Made by a program: the position numbers and the translations under genes. The notes under the pieces were generated by a model. That model was given only the letters and a program-made list of their open reading frames with translations. It had not been told where the DNA came from and did no database searches. From contig NC_083385.1 of the NCBI RefSeq assembly GCF_031755915.1, positions 17,629,001 to 17,693,000 on the forward strand: a stretch of DNA of 64,000 nt, read 5' to 3'. Below are positions 33,201-45,134 of this stretch, in pieces (positions within the stretch are counted from its first letter, which is position 1; each line of letters starts with the position of its first letter). The stretch comes from Ziziphus jujuba (taxonomy: Eukaryota; Streptophyta; Magnoliopsida; Rosales; Rhamnaceae).

Positions 33201-34975
33201 AGATCTTATATGCCAAAAACTTTAGCCATGAAAATTTTTCGCACTGTTTCAACTTTTTGCCACATTTCCTTAAAAGAATTTTCAGTTCCCAAAAAATGAA
33301 CACTGTTTTCCTACGCGCTCGTTTTCCTTTATTTTGGCAAAATAAGAAAAAAAAAAAAAACTGTTATCGGTATATATATATATATATATATATACATACA
33401 CACCTATATTTTTAGTGTTTTCATTTGAAGATTTGCGTTATATAATTTGGAACCTTAATTAGTAAAAATAAATTTTCTATACAGAAATGATATTAATCAA
33501 ATATAAATTTCAAACGACGAATAGAGTTAATTTTGATAGTTGAAATGTATAATTTTGAATCATATAGAAAATATATTTTGTATATTTTGTAATGTTCGGC
33601 AAAAAAATTTTTATTTTAAATTATAAAGTGAAGTTAAAAAAAATTGAGTTTGAAAAAAATAATATTCGAGGGTAAATTTTTCTAACTTGACAGCAAAATG
33701 ATAAATTGCACTATTTTTGTTAATAATTTTTTTAACATAGTAAATTTATTATAATTAGAAGATATGAAAATATCATCTAAATTAAAATTTGAATCCTAAT
33801 CCTATAAATAAATTTTCAATAATTTTACTGCTAAATCAAATGCATTTTGAATTAAAAGATTTCACTAAATATAATAATAATAAAATTAAAAAAAAGAGGA
33901 GCGTGAGAGGAGCGCGTGAGGGTGAAAAGATGGGAAAGCAAAGTAGTGAAGGTGGTGGAGCAGGCGCAAATTTTAGAGGATGATAATAGCGGCAATGGTG
34001 TGAAGTATTTTCGCTTTTTGTTGTTTCGCGGTGGGTCCCATTTCCTTACACGCCTGTCTTCTTCTTACCGTTTTTTGAATTCGGACAACCAGTCATTTAC
34101 CAAAATCTCCCTCAATTGTTCTTTAATTTTCATCGCTGCCTTGAACTTTCTTAATCATTTAATAAATTTTATCCCCATTGTTATTATCTTTTTTTGGCAA
34201 CAATAATATCCCAATTCCTTAAAAAGGATGGGTATAAAGAAATGAAGACATTTGTTAACCACTACAATTTGATTATTATACTTTTAAAACAATTTACCAA
34301 TTAGAAAACCTAAAACCAGAACAAGAAAAGTAATGGGTTTGACAATATTAGCAAAGAAAAAAACAAAAAATAAAAGCAATGGGTGTAACATCAAGTATTT
34401 ATTTCTCTTGTGATGCATCTCCTTTTATTGGTTGTGGGAGGAAAATATATCTATACATATTGGGAAAATTCTAGCTAGATTTTCAGTTTAAGAAAAAATA
34501 CAAAATAGATCTTAAAATTTCAATTGTCACTCTTGCAAAGTAATTTATCCATTTGAATTCATTTTCTTTCCTATTTGGTATGTTGCAATGATATTAATAT
34601 TTTTGTTTTATTAGTTGATGTAATAATTAGGATTAAGAAATTAATAAAAATTTAAAAAAATGTTGAAATAATGATTAGGAGAAAGCCAGGTGTCAAAGGT
34701 AAGCTTATAAGGGTTGTCACGAAGGTTGTCTCTGTTCTTGCTTGTCTTCTCGGTTTCACCCATCACACCTGAACTGATATAGCAATATAAAGGTTTTGCA
34801 AAAAGGGTTTAACCAAAAAAAAATAATAATAATAAAAAAAACTCTATTTGCATAATTATATAATTATTTAAATTATTTTAAAAAAATATAAAAAAAATAA
34901 ATTTATTATAAAATATAAAAGTTTTTGTTTTTTGTAACATAAAAATAAATAAATAAAACCAAAACCCTATTCGCA
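33201..34975. other. Intergenic DNA, no gene seen
   Basis: Very AT-rich, with a (TA)n tract at about 33370-33394. No coding frame is supported. Confidence 0.5.
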
Positions 34976-35379
34976 ATGCTTATCATATTCATCAATCAAG
35001 AAAAGCTTCAATCTCACTTCTTCCCCCACATCATTCGTCTCCATTCAAAACCTGTCTTTTCTGTTTTCTCTAAACAATATATTTCTGACATTTTCTCCTC
35101 CTTCTCTTCTACTTCCTCTTCCACCTCTTCGTTGGTCTCACCGACCCAACTCAAGCCTTGCACCAAAAACGATGGCTTGCTCTTCAAAACCAGGCAATTT
35201 CAAGCAAACCCATCTCGGAAGGTTAGAGGATACCTTGGTATGGCTAATAGGATATTGGGAAGCTTAGAGGAAAAGGGTTTTTAATGTTGAGGACCTGAGG
35301 CCGGTGCTACATGCGGTCCAACTTGAGTTGGCAAATATGAAGATGGCTGTGGGGAGGAGAGAGGAGATCCATTGCAGGT
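34976..35379 (+). pseudogene. Possible gene remnant with organelle-targeting-like N-terminus
   Basis: A frame from 34976 encodes 102 residues rich in Ser, Phe and basic residues (SDIFSSFSSTSSSTSSLVS), like a transit peptide, then KVRGYLGMANRILGSLEEKG before a stop at 35282. In another frame the next 90 bases read on sensibly (VEDLRPVLHAVQLELANMKM, then AVGRREEIHCRL), so a 1-nt shift separates them. The end, CATTGCAG|GTT, resembles a splice donor. Base composition is richer in G+C than its surroundings. I do not recognise the protein. It could be an exon of a live gene with an unusual boundary, but a decayed fragment seems more likely. Confidence 0.4.
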
Positions 35380-35617
35380 TAAAAAAAAAAAAAAAAAGAA
35401 AGGCAAAAAAAACCCATATTTTTTTATCCTAAAAAAAAGGAAAAAAAATTCCATATAAAATCCACCTTTTTAATATAAAATTACTTTATTATTTATTTTT
35501 AGATAAATCTAACGAAAAAATTTAATAATAAAAAAATAAATAAAATTATGTTAAAATTAAAAATAATATCTAGAATTATACTAAATGTGAAAGATCTAAA
35601 TGAAATTAACCCATATA

Positions 35618-35652
<35 letters not shown>

Positions 35653-37294
35653 GGCCATAGGATTTTTGACACTTCCCCAATGGCTAATTTTTATTTTCTA
35701 ATGCATTAATATAATGGGACACATGTTATAATTTGGATAAATTCTTTTTTTCTTTTTTATTAAAGTTGAAATGAAATCCTTTATATATATATATATATAT
35801 ATTATATGAGAGAGGAAATATTTGAGGCTCTTTTTCATGGAAATCAGTGACAAACACTGGAATTGTTCCAAAGAGACAATAAAATCCAAAGTTATTGACT
35901 TTTTTCCTTTTCTTTTTGTTTTTTTCTTCCTAATTCCAAAGTTATTGGCTTATTGTACTCGTTGTGTAAACGCATATTTTTGAATTTTCTACAATGTTAT
36001 GTTCAGATTCTGTATTACATTTCTTCATAAAAAAAAAATGATAAAGACATATATATTAAACAAATTATTTTATTAAGAAAATAGGAAGAGCAATAAAATA
36101 TAGCACATATATTAAATAAAAAATATACTTAAAATATAGGTTTATGAAATAATTTAAACTTGTATGGTCAATTTATAAGTATATAATTATCTAACAAGTA
36201 ATTAGTTTTTCTTCCTTTTTTTTTTTTTTTTTTTTTTTTTGGTGAACTTTTTTTTCTTTCTTTCTTTTAGTGGCTCACAAAATCTAAACATAAATGGTTA
36301 TCTGCTAAGAGTACTTTTTTCTAACTCGATCAATATAAAAAGTTTGCTCATAGGCTCCCAAAGTAGTATTTCTCTTTCAAATTTTTGTTTTCCTCTGAAC
36401 AAATAAACCGACAGTGAGAAATTCCAGATCCAACAAATCCAAGTAACGAACTGCCATTTTCACTGCAAATAGGCATTAAAGTTGGAAGTTTGAGAGCTCA
36501 GGCTCAGACCAAGTGTGATGGAGGATATAAGAAGTGGGAAATAATGATGAAAGTTATGGAGTAGACTAGAGTAGATTAGAATAGAGTAGGCGTGTTGGGG
36601 CTGATTCCAACCCAAGGAAATGGAAGGATATGGCCCACCCATGACATAGACAACTCATTTCATCCATTTTCTCTTGGATCAATCCCTAGTCATGTCCATT
36701 ATATGGCTTTTCAAACTTTTTACAAAATTCCAATGTTTCCACAATTATTGATCTCTATGTACATGGATATATACAATCTAGTTATCAAAAAACACATGAA
36801 TACATACAATCTTCTTTTCTCCATCTGATTTTTCTTTTTCTTTTTTTTTTTGGTAGAAAGAATACATACACTCTTCAATCCTAGTAATCTAGACCTCACT
36901 TCGCTTTCTATATGTGCCTTGCATGTGTTTCCAATTTGCAATTTTAAAAACGAAATAGAAAGAAAATTATCAATTCACATCCATGTTACTTACATTTATA
37001 TACATATTAGAGACTATTCAAAAATAACAAACACTAAAGACCAAAAATTGTAGCGATCCGAAAAGAGAACACACCCTTGAATGAAAAAAAAAAAAAAAGA
37101 AGTGCCTTTTATTGCAATTTGTAAATATTTTTACTATAAAAGTTATAAATTTTTAAACTTTAACAAACAAGTTGGTGTGTTCATGCGTAGCAAATGAGAA
37201 TAATCCAATTGAATCATAAAAACTCACGATAGTCATGTAGTATAATATTCTCAGTAGCGTGAAATAATAATATTAGAATTTAAAAGCTCGTAAA
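35380..37294. other. Intergenic DNA, no gene seen
   Basis: AT-rich with TA tracts (35623-35650, 35780-35801), a T-run at 36218-36240 and no supported gene. Confidence 0.5.
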
Positions 37295-38823
37295 TGATAA
37301 GTGAGTTTTAGCTCACTTATTTAGTTTTCTCTACTTTAATTATTTATGAAAAACTTAAGTATTTATGGTTATTTTGATATGTTTTTGTGTACTTATGTAG
37401 GTGAATTTTAAAGTGAAATTAAAAGTAATTTTCATGTTTTTTAAAGCTTTGGAGGTCATTTTGGAGAGAAAGAAGGCTCACCATACCTCAATCAAGTCAA
37501 ACATACCACCCACTATTGAAGTTTTTCAAAATGTTAACTTTTCATGCTTTAATTTTTAATTTTGACTTTTATTGACTTTGCTAAAATTGGAGTTTTAATA
37601 AGAGCATGTGCAAAATATGTGTTTTTAGTGTAGAGATTTGCATATGCAAATCATGTGACTTCATTTAAATTAGGAATGTGAAAACTATATGCATATCTAG
37701 GATCCTTTGATCTTGATCTAAATGTTAGATTTAAGGCGAGGGTTTTATAGATGATTTGGAGGGCCTTTATTTGAGGAGGCTTGGTAGAGAGGAAAAAGAA
37801 AGGAGCCACCACTGTACTTGGAGAAGGATTAGAGAGCAACACACTCAATTTAGAAAGAGAAAGAGCAAAATCTAAGAGAGAAAGCTTCGGCTTGGAAGAA
37901 GATTGAAGATTGAAGAGATTCCTCTACACGATTCCTCCTCCTTTGAGTTTTCTCTATATTTTATTACTCTCTAAATTGTATTTGGATATCTATATATATA
38001 TACATATTGTACTTGACATGGGTTTAATGATAAATATATATTCTATTTTGGATTTGATTTATATTTGTATATGGATTGGTAGATTTATCATCTATGATGT
38101 TGATGGAACTTTTATTTGGATTGTAATTGAATGATGGGTTGATTACTATTATGCAATTCTATTTTTTTCTTGTGTATTCCTTGGATTTAATATTTTAATA
38201 TGCCTAATTAGATTGGAAATCAATTGGGTATTGGATAGATTTATAAATTTCTCCTTAGGAAATGGTTATTTAATGGATTTGTCACTAGGATTACACAACC
38301 CATATTTTAATTAGAGTTGGAAAGCTTAATTAGGAAGTGGGTAACCAAGAAAAGCGGAATTAATGCATGGCTTTCTAGGTTAATTTAGGAAGAGATTCTC
38401 GAATTTCCACTAATTATCTATAGATTCTAATTTTTCTAGGGATATGAAATTGGATGTAATTAAAAACCTTTTGGTTAGAATTAAGGATAGAAATCCAATA
38501 GTAATCACCCAAGTTAAGTTCAATTATAGGAAAAATAAGAGGAAAATCAAAATCCTAAAGCTTTAGATCATAATATTTACCATTTTCATTACTCATGTAT
38601 GTTATTTATCTTGATTTCTTATCTTACTACTTTAGTTTAAATTTAATATTAGTTTTAATTTACATTCACACTAGTTTTTAGTTAAACTGGGTGCCTAAAT
38701 AAAAATAATTAATTAATAATTTTGATACTTAGCAAATGTTCAAATATCAATCTTTGTGGAAAAGATACTCACTCATCACTTTATTATTTGTGTGATCCGT
38801 ATACTTGCGGAATTATAACATCA
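37295..38823. mobile_element. Candidate solo LTR, Ty3/gypsy type
   Basis: The stretch starts TGATAAGTGAG and ends AACATCA, so TGAT and ATCA form inverted termini. Near the right end, the words TCTTTGTGGAAAAGATACTC, TCATCACTTTATTA and GATCCGTATACTTGCGG resemble the end of LTRs of large plant Ty3/gypsy (Tat/Athila-type) elements. No coding frame or second LTR is present. The flanks GTAAA and TTTAA match at only three of five bases, so the target duplication is decayed or the borders are slightly off. Confidence 0.5.
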
Positions 38824-39539
38824 TTTAACAATGCTTACAAAAGCTTCAGGATGACGATTTACCAAAATATGTAATAATATAATAAAGAATGAAAAATATT
38901 AATGGTACTTTTGATTTAAAAATTAATTACACTTTAGTATTTTAAGACATTTTCATTGAATTTAAAACATTTCACATCAGTTTTTTAATTTATAGTTTGG
39001 TTTATATTAGTTCAATTTGTTTCTTAATAAAAATTTCAGAAAAATAAGAAAACTAATTCATTTCCTCAATTTCGAAATAAAATGAGAAAAAATGATAGAA
39101 CAACTAATAAGAAAACTAAACTAATTTTTGTAATTTTTAAACTTTATGTTAATCAATTTGGAAATATAACTGATATGAAATAAATTATAAATTAAGTAGT
39201 TAATGCAATTTAATCAAAGTACAGATATTAAAATTCAATTAACTTATTTAAAAAAAAAAAAAAAACAATTGCCTTGTAAAGTTCATGGTTAGAACTCATT
39301 CACATAAGGATTAATAATTAAGCAGCTTCATTGAAAACTCAGGCGATCCAACTAGGATTTCAAGATTCAAAATTATGTCTTACGGAGTCTTCATAACATT
39401 CCATCGCATTCCTAATATATTTAAGTAGAATGATTCGAAAGACCTTGAAATTTACACGCTTTTATAAGCATTGGTGTCAGAACAATATGTATTATTGCAA
39501 GAGCTATACGCATGAGAGACAAATGAATGTCATCCTTTC
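38824..39539. other. Intergenic DNA, no gene seen
   Basis: AT-rich with inverted words around 38930-38960 and 39180-39230 (ATTACACTTTAGTATTTTAA against AATTTAATCAAAGTACAGAT) that hint at an old MITE. No firm ends. Confidence 0.4.
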
Positions 39540-39870
39540 TGTTCCTTTATCTGTCTTGAATTACCACTAAAGTAAAGCGAGTGAATTCATTATTCACCCG
39601 AATCCGATTCCTCTTTAAATACATGGGACAAGGGAAGGAAAGCTAAGAGAAAACCAAGCGAGCCCAATAAATAGATTAGTAAATGGGCACGGTGGGAAAT
39701 CTCTTCTAATCTATTAGAAAACGTGTATGTAATATGTAAATACCCGATCGGTAGATACCATGTCTCATAAGAGGAGAAGCAGACTGATCGTACAGGTGGA
39801 TGCAAAGAGCTCCTTCATAGAAACTGGATTATTGCTTTATCTCATGCCGATTGAGAAGCTAATAAGATGG
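39540..39870. other. G+C-richer islet, possible organelle-derived DNA
   Basis: This stretch is less AT-rich than its neighbours and carries a minus-strand frame of 71 residues (39590-39805: MHPPVRSVCFSSYETWYLPI, then LLIYLLGSLGFLLAFLPLSH). It lacks the poly-A/T runs seen on both sides. Organelle DNA inserted in the nucleus is one explanation. I cannot match it to a named organelle gene, so it is left as a region. A (TTG)n run follows at 39869-39887. Confidence 0.3.
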
Positions 39871-42287
39871 TTGTTGTTGTTGTTGTTTTTATTTATTTTT
39901 TCAAAATTTTAATTTTAATTTTGTTTCTTCTCCTTTGTACAAGGACTTGGTTTTTAAAATTTTCAGACTCTGTCATGTTAAAGGCAAACATGTCTTTTTC
40001 TTTTTTTCTTTTTAGTTTTTTTTTTATATAAAAATAATTATATATGGGAATGTTCTCCTTGTGGCTTTCTAGGTTGGCTGTGGTTTGGGCTATGACCCCA
40101 CTGTTGGATAAAAGGGGGCCGGACATGTAGGTCCAAAGATCAGATATTCCGGTCCAGATCAATGTAAATGTGGGCTTCTTAATGCCAATAGTGTTCCACA
40201 CAAGCCCAACCAAACCCACAACTTCCTGAATGTGCTCGAGGAAGAATCTTGTTTCGAATGATAGGCATGTTTATTTATTTATTTTGGTGAAATAGGCATG
40301 TTTATGTTTGTGTTGGAATCATACGCATCATGCATTTTTTTTGGCTTGCTTGCCAAAACACCGAGCTTAATTTCCCACATTTAATTCTGTCTTTGTCAGC
40401 TAAAGCAGATTGTGTGCTGTGTGTGTGGAGTTTGTATTAAACCCAAGTGGATGTATAATTTATTAGTAGGGGACCAACCATTTTTTGGAAGAAACTTCAC
40501 CATGTTCAAATCTAGTTTATCAAAGAACCTTCACCATCACTACCCACCATATTTATACTTCTCCTTCTCAAGCTTTTAGTTTGAGCATTATTAATTTCAC
40601 TTATAAAGTATATTTCAAGATTTAATAAGATTCTGAATTTATTGTAGGCTCTTACAAGCAAATTTGTACTCATTTTACTCTTAGCAAATAAATTATGCTG
40701 TCGCAAATAAACTTCATGAAACCGCTAATTCGTGTTTGTTGATATTACCTATAGGGCTATAGAAATACATTACCCGTGACCAAATGTGTATTTGTCAGCG
40801 CTTTCCGAAATTAAAATAAATGCTATAAAGATAAAAAGGGAAAAAAAATTATTTTGTTATTTGTATGATAAAATATTATCAAGTATTATTTTCATAAAAA
40901 CAAGTACTTCAAATGCTTTAAAGAGAAACATCAAAATTGATGTTTTTTAAAATAATTGTTTAAAATAAAAAATAAATTAATGCATTAATTGAAATATAAA
41001 AATATCATAAATAAATTTAAAAATATCTAATTAAATATTTATTATTTATTTTATAAAATATTTATTAACAAAAAATATTTTAAAAAATAAGTGCTCATAT
41101 AAATGTACTCTCAAAGAAAAATGATGAAACCCAAAAAAAAAAAAAAAGGCTAATGATTTTGGTTGGCAATATGATAAATTCCATTCATAAAAACTTCGAT
41201 ATACTAGCTTAATTCAACAGTAATGCTAATACTATTTAGCTGTTTAGCAACTTATAGATAAATTATGGCATTATGCCATAATTTCATTGAGTCACTTCTT
41301 TATTTACAGATCCATCTATTCAAATTTATTTTATATTAATTTCTTTAACGTTAAAATAATATTATATTAAATAAAAAATATTTTAATAAGCAAATTTGGT
41401 AACCTATAATATTACTAGCACTAATTCGATGGTAAAAATGGAAGAATCCAACCCATATTTTGCCAACAGATTTGACACTAGCTTATACAAACAGACTTTA
41501 ATTACCCATTTAATTATCCGCAGTATATGGATCTCTTACCATATAAAAAAGGACTTTACCATTCAAATGTTCTTTCTACAAATTTTTTGTTTTACAAAAT
41601 GTATTCCCAATTTCCCTCCTCACTAATTTATATGCAAAAAAATATAAAATAAATGGGGCACATGTCACGTCTCGGTCGCTGCCAACACTCTGTGCATGGA
41701 AAGCTACTCAAACCTAGAAAAAAAAAAAACTTGGACTCTTTGACGCTTGCTAATTTGTCGGTTGCATATTAGTCTAAAAACCGCCACCGACACAATATCA
41801 AAGCCGTCGGTAGCCTGTAAAATGACGTTAGTACCCTAATACTTCCGGTCTCTTTCTCAATTTTTACTTCCAAACTGTACTACTCACCACAAAATCCAAA
41901 TCTTACTCCCAAATTGAAAGTACACCTTTGAACATGTGAACCCAAAAAAACAAAAAAAAGACAGATAAACTTTGCGATGAACAATTTATATAATTTTTTT
42001 TTTTTTATCCCAACAAATATACCAAATGAAAATATTACATTTTGCTTAAACCAATGGTATCACATTACATTTGCTCCTCCCTACATATTTTGATTGAAAC
42101 AAATTTTTGTTTCCTAATAACTAAAAACCCACAAAGAAGAAATGGTCTCAGGCAATCAGAACCAAGTTTGGCAAACAATATTAATGTATATGAATAATAA
42201 TCTGATTGGTTGAGACCAAGAAGAGCTCGATGGTATTTGGAAGCACCTGATTTTATTTATTAAAAAAAAAAAAATCCAAAGAAATTT
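39871..42287. other. Intergenic DNA and 3' flank of the membrane-protein gene
   Basis: No coding frame is supported. T-rich and A-rich tracts are scattered throughout. Confidence 0.5.
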
Positions 42288-43661
42288 TTAGTTCTTCTTT
42301 CCTTCTTCACCACCTTCTTCCAAATAAGCCTTCTTCCTCCTCTCAGCAGTAGCACACAGACAAATCAAAAAGTAACACGTGGCGTAAATCCCGTGGACTT
42401 TCCAATTGGTCTTGGGCGGTTGGTGCAGCACGACCCTGTGAAACACCGCCACGTAATAATGCAACCCGATCGCGAAACCCACGAAAGTTTGGGCCAGGCC
42501 GAGTAATTTCGATCCGAGCCCACAATCAGTGGAAAAGACCAAGATCAGATACATGAGAAGGAGAAGAAGATACAGTACGTAGCCGAGGGTTTGCAGAACC
42601 TGCAGGCAAATGTAATTGGATTTGGAAGTCGCATAGAAAAACTTGAGGGGTTCGAGGCCAGTTACGAGTGAGGAGAGACAAAGAATCGTGAAGTAGATGG
42701 CGAGGTAGACTTGGATGAAGATCAAGAGCTTTTGGATTGAGAAATAGGCTTTGATGCGATTGAAAATCAACGAAACGAGGAGAAGAGGAATGAGTATGAA
42801 TGCGAAAGAGACAAAGGAAGCGATTGTGGATGCGTATTTGTTCCCGACGATGGGTTTGAATCCCTTGGTGATCTCTTTGTTGTATTTGTTCAGATAAGCT
42901 TTGGAGGTCATCGAGATCTTCTCGAGGTCTGGAATCAGGGTTTGCTGGAACTTGGAGGGCAAACCCGTGAATTCCGAGACGAGGTCGTCTTCTTCGTCTT
43001 GTTCAATCCAGCTGGGTTGGGGTTTTTTCTTGATGGGTTTTTGATTGGTGGGTGGCTTTTGATCCGTTTTCTGATTCTTGTTTGGCTTCTGGGATTCCAC
43101 CTTGATTTGGGTTTGTTTGGTATTGGTGGTGGTGGTGGTGGGTTTGGTTGTTTTGTTCTTGGCTGAGCTAAGCTTGATTAGATCTGAGGTTTTGTTATTG
43201 GAAGAAGACGTATTGGATTTGGTGGAGTCTGAGGCTTTGGAAGTGGAATTCAGCTTCTTGGTCTTTGAAGTGGAATTGAGCTTCTTGATCTCAATCTTAG
43301 TAACTGACAAACTCTTGGTCGAATTGTTGGTGAATTTCACAATCTTGGTCTGGTTCTTGGCATCAGAAATACTGGGTTTCACAAGTTTTGTCTGGTTTTT
43401 AGAAGAAAGGCTGGGCTTGACGGGTTTGGTTTGGTTTTTGGCGGATAGGGAAGAAGTAGTAGTACTAGTAGTACTGGAAATCTTCTTTTTCAGAGGCTTA
43501 TCTTCTTTTTCAACTCCCAACAATTTTCTTCTCCTAAGAAATTGTGAGCTCTGAAGTTGAGGCTCAGAAGAAGAACAGAGAAGAACAGAACTAAACAGAA
43601 ACAGAACTAGATAAAGCAAGAGTACCTTTCTGAGAGAGAAAGACAAAAGTAGGGAAGCCAT
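42288..43661 (-). CDS. Plant membrane protein of unknown function
   Basis: An intronless frame of 457 residues. A signal peptide (about 1-31, VLLLYLVLFLFSSVLLCSSS) is followed by a long low-complexity region (50-215) rich in Lys, Ser, Thr and Asn. It carries three KNQTK-type repeats (75-106) and many N-x-S/T glycosylation sequons, then an acidic patch (WIEQDEEDDLVSEFTGLP, 218-235). The C-terminal part has about five membrane segments (278-300, 309-333, 352-376, 385-409, 424-441) and a short charged tail. The ATG sits after a TATA box and a CT-rich leader. The layout resembles uncharacterised plant transmembrane proteins; I cannot name a function. The Lys/Asn repeats might face the wall or lumen. 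Confidence 0.85.
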   Translation of the reverse strand: MASLLLSFSLRKVLLLYLVLFLFSSVLLCSSSEPQLQSSQFLRRRKLLGVEKEDKPLKKKISSTTSTTTSSLSAKNQTKPVKPSLSSKNQTKLVKPSISDAKNQTKIVKFTNNSTKSLSVTKIEIKKLNSTSKTKKLNSTSKASDSTKSNTSSSNNKTSDLIKLSSAKNKTTKPTTTTTNTKQTQIKVESQKPNKNQKTDQKPPTNQKPIKKKPQPSWIEQDEEDDLVSEFTGLPSKFQQTLIPDLEKISMTSKAYLNKYNKEITKGFKPIVGNKYASTIASFVSFAFILIPLLLVSLIFNRIKAYFSIQKLLIFIQVYLAIYFTILCLSSLVTGLEPLKFFYATSKSNYICLQVLQTLGYVLYLLLLLMYLILVFSTDCGLGSKLLGLAQTFVGFAIGLHYYVAVFHRVVLHQPPKTNWKVHGIYATCYFLICLCATAERRKKAYLEEGGEEGKKN

Positions 43662-43808
43662 TGTTTCTGAAATCTAGGAATATTATGATCTCCAGGATCT
43701 ATTGGACCAGAGCTGCAGGGATCTAATAGAGTTGGGAATTGGATCCAAGAAAAGCGAGAGACAGAGAGAGTGAGAGCAGGAGTTTTAAAAAAAAAAAAAA
43801 GGCAAAGC

Positions 43809-43820
43809 TTTATATATATG
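43809..43820 (-). promoter_or_regulatory. TATA box of the membrane-protein gene
   Basis: On the minus strand CATATATATAAA lies about 150 bp upstream of the ATG, followed by a leader rich in CTCTC (about 43750-43775). Confidence 0.6.
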
Positions 43821-43989
43821 ATATGAAGGAGGAACTGGGTAGAGGAAGACTTTAATGCGAACGTATAGTGACGATGAGGTCTGTCACATGGTGCTAGTAG
43901 GCAGCCTTCAGTTTCTCCATCTCTTTGACTATTACTCCACCGGCATTCTCGTCCTCTCTGTATGTGATATTTTTTGGGCAATTATATAA

Positions 43990-45050
43990 TTAAATTTAAA
44001 TCCACCAGTTCTTGTTTAGTGGACTCGATCTTTAATTTTTGTGTTTGACAATAACTTGTGTTCAGACATTATGTCCCGAGGTTATTAGCCATTGCTTTAT
44101 ATTTTAGTCCTTGGATGGATGACCAAAATGGGTTTTATAAAATTAAATATTTTGTTTTAAGTTAGGGTGATTCAACAATTTGTCTGTATATTTTGGTAAA
44201 ATTGAATTGATTACGATGACAAATTAATCAGAGATTAAGATATATGTGTGTATATAAGGGAGGGTTATGTTTTTTTATCTTAATTTTTAACTGCCTGTAA
44301 TTAACAATTCTTATGTGGTAAGCAGAAAAATAATAGTTGTCAAAACAAAAAGTGGTACCCAATAATGACAAGATTGCGGCTTTCAGTGTCTGCTTAGTTG
44401 GCAAATCATGCATTTATTTTCATAAGCTGTGCGAAGTTCGATTATCTATGTCTTGAGTCTATACCGTTGGGTATAGGAATTTCATTTATGAGTTTTTCTA
44501 TTGTCTAAGTAGTTTACTGATATTGAATTATCATTTAAATTACTTTGGGAATTGAAGTCGCTAGAAGTAATAGGGATGTATCATCATTCTTATCTTTCAT
44601 TGCTAACTTTTTTTTATGCACTTCAAAAAAGAGTAATTTGCTACATTGTCAAGATCTTAAGTCCATTTAAAATATATTTTATGGACAGCTCAACAGTAAA
44701 ATTTTCAATGGTTCTGAATTCCAATTCATACATTCCTAAGAATAATAATAAAAAAGCCATCTAACATTGTTCTAGTTTTGTTTGAAAGGGAAAAATATGA
44801 TCTATGAGCTCATTTTATTGGATTTCACGACAGGATTTTAATAAAATCTCAAGTGGTTTTTTGAGCATTTCAAGTGTTAAAATAAAAAAAAGCAACATAT
44901 CCAAATAATAATAATAATAATAATAAAGAATTAAAATTTAACCAATTATTTTGGGGAAAAAAAACAAAAAGAAGTTTACAAGTCTGACTAGTTGGTCTAT
45001 TATAAATGCTTACATCTTAAAAATTTTAGTTGGAAGTTAAAATTTCCATA

Positions 45051-45086
<36 letters not shown>

Positions 45087-45099
45087 GGTTTTTTTGGTA

Positions 45100-45134
<35 letters not shown>

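Noticed and set aside
36592..36828. 78-residue plus frame near an ATG with a His-rich start
   Set aside because: No domain, no splice or promoter context, and AT-rich codon use typical of intergenic DNA here.
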